Positions 22,700-34,167 are shown, numbered from the stretch's first letter. The stretch is 64,000 nucleotides of DNA from Nemophila menziesii (GCA_029959085.1 JARWIR010000005.1:49106850-49170849), one strand, 5' to 3'. Numbers and translations: made by a program. Notes: generated by a model from the letters alone, not told the origin.

Positions 22700-23190
22700 A
22701 CAATTTCAAGGATCTAGTGCAATTTGATAGTAAAGGTCTCTATAGTTGCAATGGTTTGTTTATACACATTTTTTACCTGTAACATATATTTTTCAGGGAC
22801 CTATAGTGCAATTTGACAACAAAGGTTGCCGCAATTGTAGCGGTAGGTTTATACCGATAATTTGTTTGTGTCATATATTGTTCAAAGATAGATATTGTGA
22901 TTTGATAAAAAAGGCCCATATAGTTGTAGTGGGTACGGTTATACTCACATTCTGTCAATGACATAAAATTTTCAACGATCTATAGTGCAAGTTGATAACA
23001 AAGGTACATGTAGTTGCAGTGGCATATTTATTCATATTTTTGTTTGCGACATAGATTTTCCAGGGACCTATAGTGCAATTTTATCAAAAAAAAGTCCATG
23101 CAGGTGCAACAGTGGGTTCATACCTAGTTTTTGTTTGTGACATAAAAAATTTAGGTACCTATAGTGAAATTTGATTACAAATTATCATAT
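22700..23190. repeat. Minisatellite, about 85-90 bp unit, six degenerate copies
   Basis: The word GACCTATAGTGCAATTTGAT, in variants, occurs near 22712, 22797, 22880, 22977, 23064 and 23155. It is followed each time by an A-rich run, GTAGTTGCAGTGG-like sequence and TTTGTTTGTGACAT. No coding function. Confidence 0.7.
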
Positions 23191-23588
23191 ATTGCAAGAA
23201 TAAATTTGTATACCCAATGAATAGCGTCAAAATATGTTATCCTCGTGTTAATTGTCAAATTTGAAGTAATTAGCTGATGAATTCGGTAAGTTTTATCTTC
23301 AAGAATGGAGAAGAGAAATATCTATACCCTAATACATAATTATTCTCATTTGTGCCATTAGAGTAGTATGTTACAATCAAATGGAAATACCTTGAAAAGA
23401 GTCCAGTATTCTACGAGTATTCACTTGGAAGACACAAGAAATGATGCATTGAAGGGAAAGATGAGTATTCCACATTGTTTTGGTTATATGTAACTAGTAA
23501 AAGTATAGATAATTGTTCCTACAATATTGGATTTATACCCACCTTTGCGCATTCTTTAATATAACCTTGTCAATATTTAGTATTGTAT
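23191..23588. other. Unassigned AT-rich sequence
   Basis: Between the minisatellite and LTR H. No open frame, repeat or known motif is recognised. Confidence 0.5.
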
Positions 23589-24107
23589 TGATGTCTCTAT
23601 TTATGTGATAGAATTATATAGTCACGAGACATCATTTTAGGGGTATTTAGTACTTAGTTTGGGATTTTTACCCAATTATTTATGTTTTACACTTTCTTGT
23701 CTAGTTTTAGGTGATTTGCTATTTTTATAGTTTTTGTGCGTAATTTGTGTAGTGTTTAGTTATTTGGAAGCTATTGCACCTTGGGATGATGATAAGACGT
23801 GAAGAAATCAAGAAAACCCCTTATTCGTAATGAAAAAGGAAACTGTGGATAGATTTGGAATGTCAAAATGACATAAAAACGCCTAGTATTTTTAGTACTG
23901 CAAATAATCGGCAAAAAATTTGAAGAAGCCCTTTCAGATTCAAAAAGATCTTTAAATTGCTGTCGTTTTGTTACTAAGATCAGAGTTGTAACGAAGGATT
24001 TATGATTATTTCAATCTTCCAAGGTTATCATGTCCTACAATTTAGGAAAATGACTTAAAGTTGGATTTGGACTCTATGGCTTGGCCCACACTCTAGATTT
24101 CGACCTA

Positions 24108-24151
<44 letters not shown>
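24108..24151. repeat. (CA)n(TA)n microsatellite in LTR H
   Basis: A run of CA followed by TA dinucleotides. By alignment with LTRs E and F (GACCTAAGG...AACACCTATAAATACACC) it occupies the TATA-box position. Confidence 0.8.
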
Positions 24152-24308
24152 CATTCATAGACCAAGAGGAAGCCTAGATCAAGAGTGAAGAATAGATGAA
24201 GGAGTTTGGAAGCTGTTCATGCCATTCCAACCTTTCCCAATAATTGTAATTGTTTGTTTTTCTTTCTTTAGTATGAACTAATTTTATTAATCTTTAGAAT
24301 AGCATATG

Positions 24309-24313
24309 GTATG
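24309..24313 (+). repeat. Target-site duplication of E3, left copy
   Basis: GTATG directly before LTR C, matched by GTATG at 34163-34167 directly after LTR D. Confidence 0.9.
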
Positions 24314-25861
24314 TGATTTCTCCTCATTTTTGATAGATTTATGTTAAGATGAGACATCATTTTTAGTGATTTAGAAGTCTTTCTAATTGATTTTCTTGAG
24401 AAATAGTGCACTTTCCTATTTTGAGTCATGATTTAGTAAAATAATATTTTTAGAGCATATTGGATTTAATTGTTTATTTAGTGTGAAGCTTTAAAGATAA
24501 TTATGGAGATTAATTAGAGTCCAAGTCAAAGACTACAACATATGGAAAGAGATTAGCATGGTAATTGGAGATAAGGAAACAAAAGCTAAAAATATGGAAA
24601 AGGAAAAGCTGCCTAGATCTGAATTTCTGCAGCAACGCCTAAAGAAGTGGTGATTACTCCTACAAGGAAGCCGATTTTGGTAATTTCCTTTCATAAGGAC
24701 GTAGATAATTCGCTGAGGATTCTTTTGGTATATTATGGAGCAAAAACCGACAAATAACGAAGAAGATATGCTCAAAACAGTTCAGCAGAATTTATCTTTA
24801 TTTCCATACGAATTTGAGTTGGACTAGGAGTCCACTACTTTACCTCTCCCTCAAGAAAACGAATTAGGTCTTCTAAACACCTATAAATACACCCTTATAT
24901 CACTTGTAAAAATACCCTAGCAATCCTTGCCTCATAGTAATTAGTTCTTAAGGTTTTATTCTTCCAGTTTATTGTAGAGAGCAAGATGATGTCTTTTGTA
25001 AGTTCTTTTAGTTTATTTCCATCAGGTATGAACTAAACTCCCCATAGCTTGGGTTTTACATTAATGTATAATCTATGAATTCTAGTTTCTTTCTATCCAA
25101 GTTTCTTTGGGAATTATATGTTTTAAATTGATATTAGATGCTTACTCTTATATTTGATTATGTGTTTTGATTTAATTATTGTTTTCCTTACTAGTGCTCA
25201 AATATAGGATTACCTTAATAGTAGTTAGATGATCGCCTTAGCTGGGTGTCTAATTATTGAAACACCACATAACATCTAGTGTCCGATATTAGTCCTGACA
25301 AAACTGATTCTAACTAGATAGTCATTAGGGGTTGTTTTAATCACCATATCACCAATGAATGAATTGTTTGCTTAGGGCCTTAGTAGCGTTTGATAACCCT
25401 ATTTGAAACAGCTTCTTGGTTGTGCCGTAGCCCCCTTAGTCACTCTCAAGGTCTAAGGTATGGGAATTTAGAATCCTGACTAAGTATACAAGAGCTAATA
25501 TTCTCCCTTATAAACTAGATTAATAGAAAGAATTAGAAGGATTAGTGCATACTAGCAAAACCTAAGCTATATTTCTCATATCATATTCTTCGTATTTATT
25601 TTATTGTCTTTTATTTTATTAGTTTAATTTGCTATTTTCGAATTTACTCTCTTTAATTTATTGTCTTTTAATTATTTACTTTGACTCGTTATTCCTACTC
25701 ACGTGATTAACACACTTAAGTCCCTGAGAACGAACTCGACTTACTATCTAAAACTTGCATACGTCCTGTAATACTTGAAGTACTGTGCCTGTCTATGGTG
25801 AGAGTGCATAGTTTTCTTGACCTTTATTTATCTTATTTTTATTACACCCTAGGCGACACCA
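24314..25861 (+). repeat. LTR C (5' LTR of E3)
   Basis: 1548 bp, TGATTTCTC...GACACCA. TATAAATA at 24892-24899. Inverted repeat arms at 24314-24322 and 24351-24359, with one mutated base in the left arm. Confidence 0.9.
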
Positions 25862-25867
25862 AGTTTT

Positions 25868-25885
25868 TGGCGCCGCTGCCGGGGA
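25868..25885 (+). other. PBS of E3, tRNA-Asp type
   Basis: TGGCGCCGCTGCCGGGGA, followed by CTTGTGTCTCGTTAGCGTGTG, a leader shared with E4. Confidence 0.9.
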
Positions 25886-26110
25886 CTTGTGTCTCGTTAG
25901 CGTGTGGGTTATCTATTTCGAGTAGTAGTTTTTAATTAGTTTTTATTTTTCAGTATTTAGTTTTAGTTTTTCCGGATTTACGCTTGTGGTTTGCTTTAGT
26001 CTTTTTCAGGTTTCACAGTGTTTAATTCTTGGCCTCCTTTATCGGAGCCTGAGAGGAGCTTCAGACCTTACAACAAACGAGTTCGTGAGGAAAGAGCCTT
26101 AAGAAGAGCA

Positions 26111-28848
26111 ATGGCAGCCCAACTGAATCCACCACTTGGAGTCCCACCTGGAGGACTACAGCAAGATCCCCCTGGGATCCAACAATAGGATCCACCAGGT
26201 GTACAAGGACAACAGCAAGATCCTTTAGGAGGAGGTAATGGGCAGAATAACGTTAATCAACAAAATCAAGTGCAGCAGACCTCCCTGGTCTTCATGTACC
26301 ATTTCATGTGCAACCAATCGGTTACCGTCCTCCAGATATCCCGAATATTAAATTTAGACCCGATCCGGGTATGCTCAGTCAATTTCATAGTTTCGGACTC
26401 TACAATGGTACAACAATTCAAGATCCGGTATGATCGATTCAGAAGTTCATGCAGATTTGTGATGCCTATATTACTCCTGGCATTACACGCGAGCAACTGT
26501 ATTGTCATATGTTTTCGTTCTTCTTGACCGGTAGAGCTAGCGATTGGCTAGAAAGACAACCACATGGAACAATTAATTCTTCGACAGAAATTCAAACCGC
26601 GTTCTTTAACCGTTTTTATCCGAAGAGCATGAGACTTAAATATCAAACCGAGCTTCCAAGATTTTGTCAAGAAGATGGAGAAACAGTAGGAGAAGCATGG
26701 ACAAGGTTTCAACAGAAATTAGCTAGATGTCCACTCCATGGTTATACCCCTGCGCTACAACTTGCTATATTCTATGAAGGTCTTAATGATAAAGGTAGAG
26801 AGAAGGTGGATAACAATGGAAAGGGTAATTTTGTGTCCATGAACCATAATGAAGCTTCCGAGGTTTTAGAAAATATTATGGAACAAGAAAGAAGTTGGCC
26901 TTCAACGCGAGCTTCTGTAGCAAAGACCCGAGGAACGCTTCGTTTAGATGCAGAAACTGCGAACTCAGCTCAAATATCCGCATTAGAAAATCAAATCAAA
27001 GAGCTGAAGTTACATATGCAAAATAATTTAGCCGCAACAAACGTAGTACAAGAAGCACAAGGTTGAAAACAGTGTGGGGTTAATAATCATACATGGGAAG
27101 AGTGCGAATCAAATCCAAAATCTGTTTACTTTATATCCAACCGCGGAGGTTATCAATGGGGTAACCGAAACCATCCGGGTATGCAGTATTCAAATCCACA
27201 AGGGGTCGCTAATCCTGGTCATTATCAACCGCATCCCCAGAACAACTCTTTCCAGCCGAGAGGTCAGTACCAAAATCAATATCAAAATAGACATGCTCCC
27301 CCTCAACAACCTGTTCAAGATGCCTATACAAATGTGTTAGATCAGAAAGCTTTACCTCAATATCCTCAAGAGGGGTCTATGGATAATCAACAATTAATAA
27401 AAGTCTTGGACCGTTTGACCACGAATATAAACGCTCAAGATGAAAAGTTACGAGGACAAGATGCCGCAATTCAGATTTTAGGTACTCAAGTAGAACAATT
27501 AAACAAAGTTCTAACAAATTTAATGGAACAGAAAGAATTGAAGGAAATCGAAGGAGGTGATGACAATGTTGGGTTCGAAGCTTGTAAGGCTATTTGCCTT
27601 GAAATTGAAGAAGAAAAGGAGGAAGTACCACATGCTGCAGTTAGTGCCGTGGAAGTTCCGAGTACCGAAGAAGAACCAACCAAGTCTAGCCCCGTGGAAT
27701 CTGACTTTTCTGAGGTTTATGTGGAGGACGATTCAGAAAAAGCCGAGTTTATACAACTTCTGAAGAAGATGCAAGAGGAAATACGATCGGTTATGGATTA
27801 TCAAGCTGAACTAAATTCAAAAGTTGAAGATGAAGTTGCACCTGCTGTGCATGAAGAGAAAGAAGAAGAGAAGGTGGAATCGCCACCTATTGTTCAACCA
27901 GTGTCATCAACTATTCCTGATACAAATCCTAAGGATGACACTGTACTCAAGACATTTGTAGAGGCGTACAAACCTGAAAATATCAACGCCCAAATGCTTG
28001 AGATTGCAAAGAAAGGACTTACACCGCAACAAGTTTTTACGCAAGTTATTCCCGAGAAAGAGGCGAGTGTAGAGATCCCAAGAGAGAACCTGAGGGTTTC
28101 AAGAAGAAGTGAACGAGAGCTACCAACAAAGCTTAAAGATCCGGGAAGTTTCAACCTTCCTATTCAAATAAATGGTATGCTCAAGGTGAAAGCTATGTAC
28201 GATGTGGGTTCTGGTGTGAATCTTATGCCTAAGTCCGTGTTCGAGAGACTTGGACTTAAGAAATCAGAGAAAACTCCAGTGAAGTTGCAGTTCGCTGACA
28301 ACTCAGTTACGAGGACATGGGGAACAGTGGAGGACATCTTAGTCCGTGCAGGTAATATCGCCATCCCTACTGACTTTGTTATACTTGAGTTTGATGCAGA
28401 TAAGCAGGTTCCAATCATACTCGGACGGTCTTTCATGGCCACAAGTCAAAGTGTCATCAACTTCCAAGAAGGAACCATTACCCTTCATGCAAAGAATGTA
28501 TGTGAGACCTTCTATGTCTTGGGTAAGAAACCAAAGAAGTTAGATGCCACTGTTCCTGTCATCCACAGCCTTTCACACCACAAAGTCCCTCATGAGAAGA
28601 TCCACTTAAATCCTGTGGATACTGAGCCAAACATTGAGTTTGGGGTTGGCCATGAAGTTCTATGGAAAGCTCACAAACGCGAGAATAGGCCACGAAGTTT
28701 CAAAGACTCGTGGATGGGACCATTCATTGTCACTAAGGTTGTTTCAGCCAAGGTGATAGAAATTCGACCCAAAACTGGGATCAAGCGCAGATTAGTTGAC
28801 GTTCATAGCCTAACTCGTTGTTGGGGAGGCTATATTCGCAAATCTTGA
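26111..28848 (+). pseudogene. E3 gag-protease-GPY/F ORF, three stops and an early shift
   Basis: The start is taken at ATG 26111 (product MAAQLNPPLG); an earlier start seen in E4 is lost here. There is TAG near 26187, a frameshift before 26278, then one frame to TGA 28846-28848 with stops only near 26429 (GTATGA) and 27064. Domains: Gag core (26300-26900; FFLTGRASDWL, GEAWTRF, CPLHGYTP); a knuckle-like CGVNNHTWEEC just after the 27064 stop; a Gln/Asn-rich stretch and an acidic Glu-rich stretch; a protease-like domain (DVGSGVNLMPKSVF, PIILGRSFMA); and a C-terminal GPY/F-like module (FGVGHEVLWKA, WMGPFIV, CWGGYIRKS). Protease passes into GPY/F in one uninterrupted frame, which is good evidence that the fusion is the real architecture of the family. 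Confidence 0.88.
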
Positions 28849-28859
28849 TAGAGGTAACA

Positions 28860-28913
28860 CGTCTAACTTTGAAAGACGTTAAACAAAAGTGATGTACGGG
28901 AGACAACCCGTAG
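28860..28913 (+). other. Paired hairpins after E3 gag
   Basis: CGTCT (28860-28864) pairs with AGACG (28874-28878). The second hairpin, centred on TACGGG-AGACAA-CCCGTA, lies at 28891-28913. Its outer pairs differ from E1 but still pair (TACGGG with CCCGTA). Confidence 0.55.
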
Positions 28914-29069
28914 TTTTTTTAGTTTTTATGTCTTTTATGTTTTTAATTTATGTTCAGTTTAGTTATTTTTAGTTGATATTGCATATTTGAGAAAGGTATT
29001 AGTGTTTTTGATGATTAGGTACTGGAGAAATCGAGTTAGGGAAGAAACAAAATTTTTGGGAACAGAGGA

Positions 29070-29375
29070 AAAACCCGTGCGGTGCACCCATGCGGAGCAC
29101 CCCTGCACCGCACCCCTATACCGCACGCCCAAAACGCGTGCCATGGGGTGCTACAACGGGTATTAGGCCGAGGGAAAATTTTGGAGCTACAGAAGGCGCG
29201 GTGCACCCATGCGGTGTACCCCTATACCGCACCTATGGTCCGCGAGCTCAAAACCCGTGCCACGGGGTAGGTACCACGGGTATTTTGCCGAAGCAAAAAT
29301 TTTCAAGCAACAGAAGCTGCGGTGTACCCATGCGGTACATCCATGTACCGCAGCCATGGTCCGCACGGTGCCGCC
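29070..29375 (+). repeat. GC-rich block of E3
   Basis: Repeated GCGGTGCACCCATGCGG, GCGGTGTACCCATGCGG and CTATACCGCA units together with CCCGTGCCACGGGGTA. It sits where the other elements have their palindrome blocks, but with a GCGG-TGCACC core. The open frames across it are artefacts of composition. Confidence 0.6.
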
Positions 29376-29832
29376 AGAGAGAGAAGGTTACGGGATTCAA
29401 GCTTATAAGGAGGGTTAATGCTCATTAGTCCGAATTTTATAAACCCAAAGCCTATTTCTCTTCTCTAAAACTCTCCCAACTCCATTAAAGCTCATAAAAA
29501 CCTTCCCCAATCATCAAAACACTACCCAATCATCAAAACACTACCCAATCATCAAAAGAAACACATCAAACCTTCTCTCCACATCATTACAAGAGAGATT
29601 CAAGCACCCAATCCTCACTAAACACAATCAATTGAAGAATCAAGAGCTTAACTTTTCACAATTCATCCTACAATTTCTTAAATCCAAGCCAACCCATTAC
29701 AAATCCACCTCACCCACATAGAGATTCATCATCCATTCATATTTCCTAAGCCAAATCAAGCTTGTTCAACCAAAAATTCACAAGTTCAAATTTCAAGGGT
29801 TGCTAAAGCTTTGAGTTGGGGGTTAGTTGAGG
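29376..29832 (+). other. G-poor leader before E3 ORF2
   Basis: A, C and T-rich tract with a short duplication (CCAATCATCAAAACACTAC repeated near 29510-29550). It ends with TTTGAGTTGGGGGTT at 29810-29824, nine bases before the ORF2 ATG. Confidence 0.45.
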
Positions 29833-31025
29833 ATGACTAATAGAACAACAATATTAGCTAACAAGAGGGAGGTGAATAAAAGCAAGGGATTGGATTTAAT
29901 CAAGAATAAATCAAATAACAAAGGTTCTAGTTCTAAATCAAAGGGTAAAGACAAAGTAGAAGATGGTGCGGTACCTTTGCTTGATCGTAATGGTAAAAAG
30001 CTTTACTTTTATCCAAAGGAGAAAACACAACTTCCACAAGGTCCTACACCCAAGGAGAAAGAGGAAGCTTTAAAAATATTAAAAGCTTCTGCAGAGAAAC
30101 AATTGCAAGAGCTACCTTTTGCGTATGAGAAAATATTCAAGGAAGAAGTTGGTACAGGAGAATATGCAAGATTCTTAGAGCTTGGTGCGAAATTGGGTTG
30201 GTCTACATTCATTTTAAGACGTTCTGAATTATGTCATGAGTTAGTTTTGGAATTCTATTTAGGCCTCTTTAGCCGAGATAGTAAAGATTGTGTTCCGATT
30301 AGAGGAAAGCTAGTTCCTTTCACAGTTGAGGAGATTAGAAACCACTTCAAGTTTAAGAAATTGAAAGGTTATTGAAAATTTGAAGAAGCGGTTGCTAAGC
30401 GAACAATCTTTGATGAGGAATTACTTTTTGAGCATGTATTAGATAAGGAGAAAGTGCAATCACATAAGGGAGAATTGAAGGCACCTTGGCCTTACAAATA
30501 TCTTCAATCGGATGCAAGAATTTGGCACAATTTCCTTAGTCTTTGGAAACACACAAACTTTGGATGTGACTATGAAGAACGCTCTACTTTTGGACTGTAT
30601 TTTGAGAGGAGAAGAAGTAGATGTGGCACAGTTGATCTATGAGGAGGTGATACGATTTTCGGTCTCTCCTAAATCGGTTTATAATGTTAAATTTCCTACT
30701 ATGATCACGTGTCTTGTGCGAAAAGCGAATATTGTATTGGGTGAAGAAGAGAAACTCGAGTTTAAGGCGAGTTATATTGATAATTCTTGGAACAAGGATA
30801 TCCTTCGAAGAGAGGGTTCTAAGCAAGTCTCGAAGAGAAGAAAAGAAGCAAAGTTGGCAAGAGAAGATGGAGGAGCGTTTAACGAAATTCGAAGCAGCTC
30901 AAACTTCCTTAGTCAATAATGTGGCACAAATCAATGCTAATCAAGTGCACATCATCAAACTCCTTGAGCAATTAACAAAAGGTCCAGCAAATCCAACCTT
31001 GGATGTCAATTATGCGAGGCAATAA
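29833..31025 (+). pseudogene. E3 ORF2, Athila env-position protein, broken
   Basis: ATG at 29833 (product MTNRTTILANKRE). The frame is open to TGA at 30373-30375, continues in frame, then shifts near 30535 where 8 bases present in E1 are missing, and shifts again near 30835. A Lys/Ser-rich N-terminus precedes the conserved plant-transposon-protein domain (GWSTFILRRSELCHELVLEF, PIRGKLVPFTVEEIRNHF, then VDVAQLIYEEVIRF and PTMITCLVRKA). The C-terminal 60 residues form a coiled coil (WQEKMEERLTKFEAAQTSL). No membrane segment is seen. Length restored by alignment would be about 400 residues, as in E1. The terminal hairpin is at 31015-31031. Confidence 0.78.
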
Positions 31026-32615
31026 GCCTCGAGAGTATGTTCTCTTTCTTCCTTACCATTTATGTAAATATGTTTATCTGCTAATTTTAATTTCTGTTTC
31101 GAGTCTTTTTCGAGTCGTGGGGACACGGCTCATTTTTGAGTTGGGGGTGTGGGGATTCGTTGTCTCTCATCTCCATTTTTCTGTTTTTAGGTAGAAATTA
31201 AAATTTTTGATACATGGGAATTAGATGTAGAGTGTGTTTAATAGCTTGAAAGCATAAGCTCAGTGAATTAATGATAGTAAGTAGTATGTTTACGAGCTAT
31301 TTTATTTGTATGCTTTGAGTATTTGCAGGAAAGCACACGTTGATAGTAAAGAAAAGATTAGTGAGCAATGCGATAGAATGTATGTTCGATCTCAGGGAAC
31401 CTTGAGAAGTGTGTAGGCCGTGAGATCCAAGCTAGTTGAAAAACCATGTGATGAAAGTACTAAAGGTAAGAAAATAACGAAATTACATAGTGTAGAAAGT
31501 GATTAAGGCGGTTCTTACATATTTGAAGCCTTTGAAGCCTTTTTATACCTTCTCACCATGTTAATTTGATTTTATATGTTATATCCTTCTCAGCCCCTTC
31601 TAGCCTTTCTAAATCTTTTTATTGAAACACGTTATAAGCCATATCCCTTTAGATTATAGGACTTTTCCATATGACCCGCACTCGAATCGCGATGCATAGA
31701 CAGTTGTTTTAGAGCTTGAGTTTGGGGTGGTGGGTCCACCATTATGGGAATTGTTATTGAGATGGGATTTTTGAGCTTATTAATTGTGCTTTGTGCTTTA
31801 TATTGATGATGATTCATAGATTTTTATTGTAACCCTTTGCCGGGGTAATAGTGAATGAAAAAGAAGCTACGAGCTAAATTTACCAACAAGGGCATTAAAA
31901 GAAAAATAATATATATGAGAAAATTAGCGTGATATCTCAAAATTAAAAAGAGAGTCATAGCTATAGAAAAGAAATTGATTTGAAAAGAAAATATATATAT
32001 TCGGACCGGCAAAGTGGATTTTTATGTGAACATCTTATGCTTTAATTGGGTTATTGGGGATGCTAAATTGCGCATCAAGGAATTCATTGGGTTGAGTGAG
32101 AAACGTTTTATGAGAGTAACTCAAGCTCAAGGGCGATTCGTTGATGGCTAGTGAGGAGAGAGCCAAAAGCTCACTCCAAATTATCCAAATATAATATCAT
32201 ACCGTCCCTAAGCCTAAAAAATACAACCTTAAAGACCTTGTGATTCTTTGCCATGTAATTGAGAAGTAATTGAGCCATTAGAGAGGAGTCAAGTGGATCT
32301 TTGAATACTAGTGAAAATCGATGAACAATCTATAGCTTCCTTGGGGAACTGAGTAAAGTCTCAATCCTTCTTACATTGCGAAACTAATCTGATCTTGAAT
32401 TCAAGCCGTGTTGACTGTGGATATGAGAAGTGTACAGGTATGTAGTTTATGAATATTATTGCATGAAATTTTCTGAGTTGTTGCTTTAGGTTTATTCTAT
32501 ATATTCTACTATTCTTTTCCCATTGTATTGAGAATTTTATAAGTGTGTATTTATAGACTTCCCTTTGTTTTTATCTTTATTGTATCGGGACGATACAACT
32601 TTGAGTTGGGGGTCT
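31026..32615 (+). other. E3 3' UTR with hairpin, G-runs and PPT
   Basis: GGGA-tetraloop hairpin at 31112-31131 (GAGTCGTG with CACGGCTC, one G-U pair), G-run at 31137-31154, purine tract GAGTTTGGGGTGGTGGG at 31718-31734, and PPT TTGAGTTGGGGGTCT ending at 32615 against LTR D. No coding gene. The length of 1.6 kb is long for a 3' UTR but usual for Athila-type elements. Confidence 0.7.
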
Positions 32616-34162
32616 TGATGTCTCCTCATTTGTGATAGATTTATGTTAAGATGAGACATCATTTTTAGTGATTTAGAAGTCTTTCTAATTAATTTTCTTG
32701 AGAAATAGTGCACTTTCCTATTTTGAGTCTTGATTTAGTAAAATAATATTTTTAGAGCATATTGGATTTAATTGTTTATTTAGTGTGAAGCTTTAAAGAT
32801 AATTATGGAGATTAATTAGAGTCCAAGTCAAAGACTACAACATATGGAAAGAGATTAGCATAGTAATTGGAGATAAGGAAACAAAAGCTAAAATATGGAA
32901 AAGGAAAAGCTGCCTAGATCTGAATTTCTGCAGCAACGCCTAAAAAAGTGGTGATTACTCCTACAAGAAAGCCGATTTTGGTAATTTCTTTTCATAGGGA
33001 CGTAGATAATTCGCTGAGGATTCTTTTGGTATATTATGGAGCAAAAACCGACAAATAACGAAGAAGATATGCTCAAAACAGTTCAGCAGAATTTATCTTT
33101 ATTTCCATACGAATTTGAGTTGGACTAGGAGTCCACTACTTTACCTCTCCCTAAAGAAAACGAATTAGGTCTTCTAAACACCTATAAATACACCCTTATA
33201 TCACTTGTAAAAATACCCTGGCAATCCTTGCCTCATAGTAATTAGTTCTTAAGGTTTTATTCTTCCAGTTTATTGTAGAGAGCAAGATGATGTCTTTTGT
33301 AAGTTCTTTTAGTTTATTTCCATCAGGTATGAACTAAACTCCCCATAGCTTGGGTTTTGCATTAATGTATAATCTATGAATTCTAGTTTCTTTCTATCCA
33401 AGTTTCTTTGGGAATTATATGTTTTAAATTGATATAAGATGCTTACTCTTATATTTGATTATGTGTTTTGATTTAATGATTGTTTTCCTTACTAGTTCAC
33501 AAGTATAGGATTACCTTAATAGTAGTTAGATGATCGCCTTAGCTGGGTGTCTAATTATTGAAACACCACATAACATCTAGTGTCCGATATTAGTCCTGAC
33601 AAAACTGATTCTAACTAGATAGTCATTAGGGTTTGTTTTAATCACCATATCACCAATGAATGAATTGTTTGCTTAGGGCCTTAGTAGCGTTTGATAACCC
33701 TATTTGAAACAGCTTCTTGGTTGTGTCGTAGCCCCCTTAGTCGCTCTCAAGGTCTAAGGTATGGGAATTTAGAATCCTGACTAAGTATACAAGAGCTAAT
33801 ATTCTCCCTTATAAACTAGATTAATAGAAAGAATTAGAAGGATTAGTGCATACTAGCAAAACCTAAGCTATATTTCTCATCTCATATTCTTCGTATTTAT
33901 TTTATTGTCTTTTATTTTCTTAGTTTAATTTGCTATTTTCGAATTTACTCTCTTTAATTTAGTGTCTTTTAATTATTTACTTTTACTCGTTATTCCTACT
34001 CACGTGATTAACACACTTAAGTCCCTGAGAACGAACTCGACTTACAATCTAAAACTTGCATACATCCTGTAATACTTACAGTACTGTGCCTGTCTAGGGT
34101 GAGAGTGTATAGTTTTCTTGACCTTTATTTATCTTATTTTTATCACACCTTAGGCGACACCA
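32616..34162 (+). repeat. LTR D (3' LTR of E3)
   Basis: 1547 bp, TGATGTCTC...GACACCA. Perfect inverted repeat arms TGATGTCTC and GAGACATCA separated by 28 bases. TATAAATA at 33183-33190. Confidence 0.9.
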
Positions 34163-34167
34163 GTATG
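34163..34167 (+). repeat. Target-site duplication of E3, right copy
   Basis: GTATG, identical to 24309-24313. Confidence 0.9.

Larger units (their letters stand above)
23589..24313 (+). repeat. LTR H, 5' part (interrupted by E3)
   Basis: Starts TGATGTCTC, with the matching arm GAGACATCA after exactly 28 bases. The layout follows the other LTRs (GTGCGTAATTTGTG, CGACCTAACAC, ATGAACTAATTTT) until E3 inserts at GTATG. It continues at 34168-34242 before E4 interrupts it again. No PPT precedes it, so it is a 5' LTR or a solo LTR. It is the oldest layer of the nest. Confidence 0.7.
24314..34162 (+). mobile_element. E3: complete non-autonomous Athila-type element
   Basis: Full structure: LTR C (24314-25861), PBS (25868-25885), gag-protease-GPY/F (26111-28848), paired hairpins, GC-rich block, leader, ORF2 (29833-31025), 3' UTR, PPT (32600-32615), LTR D (32616-34162) and a perfect 5-bp duplication. 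The LTRs are about 98% identical over the parts I compared, so this is a fairly recent insertion. RT, RNase H and the integrase core are absent altogether. Movement must have depended on enzymes from a relative such as E5 or E6. Confidence 0.92.

Noticed and set aside
22488..22964. Short frames on both strands across the TATTGTGTATAT region and minisatellite
   Set aside because: Low-complexity and repeat sequence read in several frames; no conserved protein.
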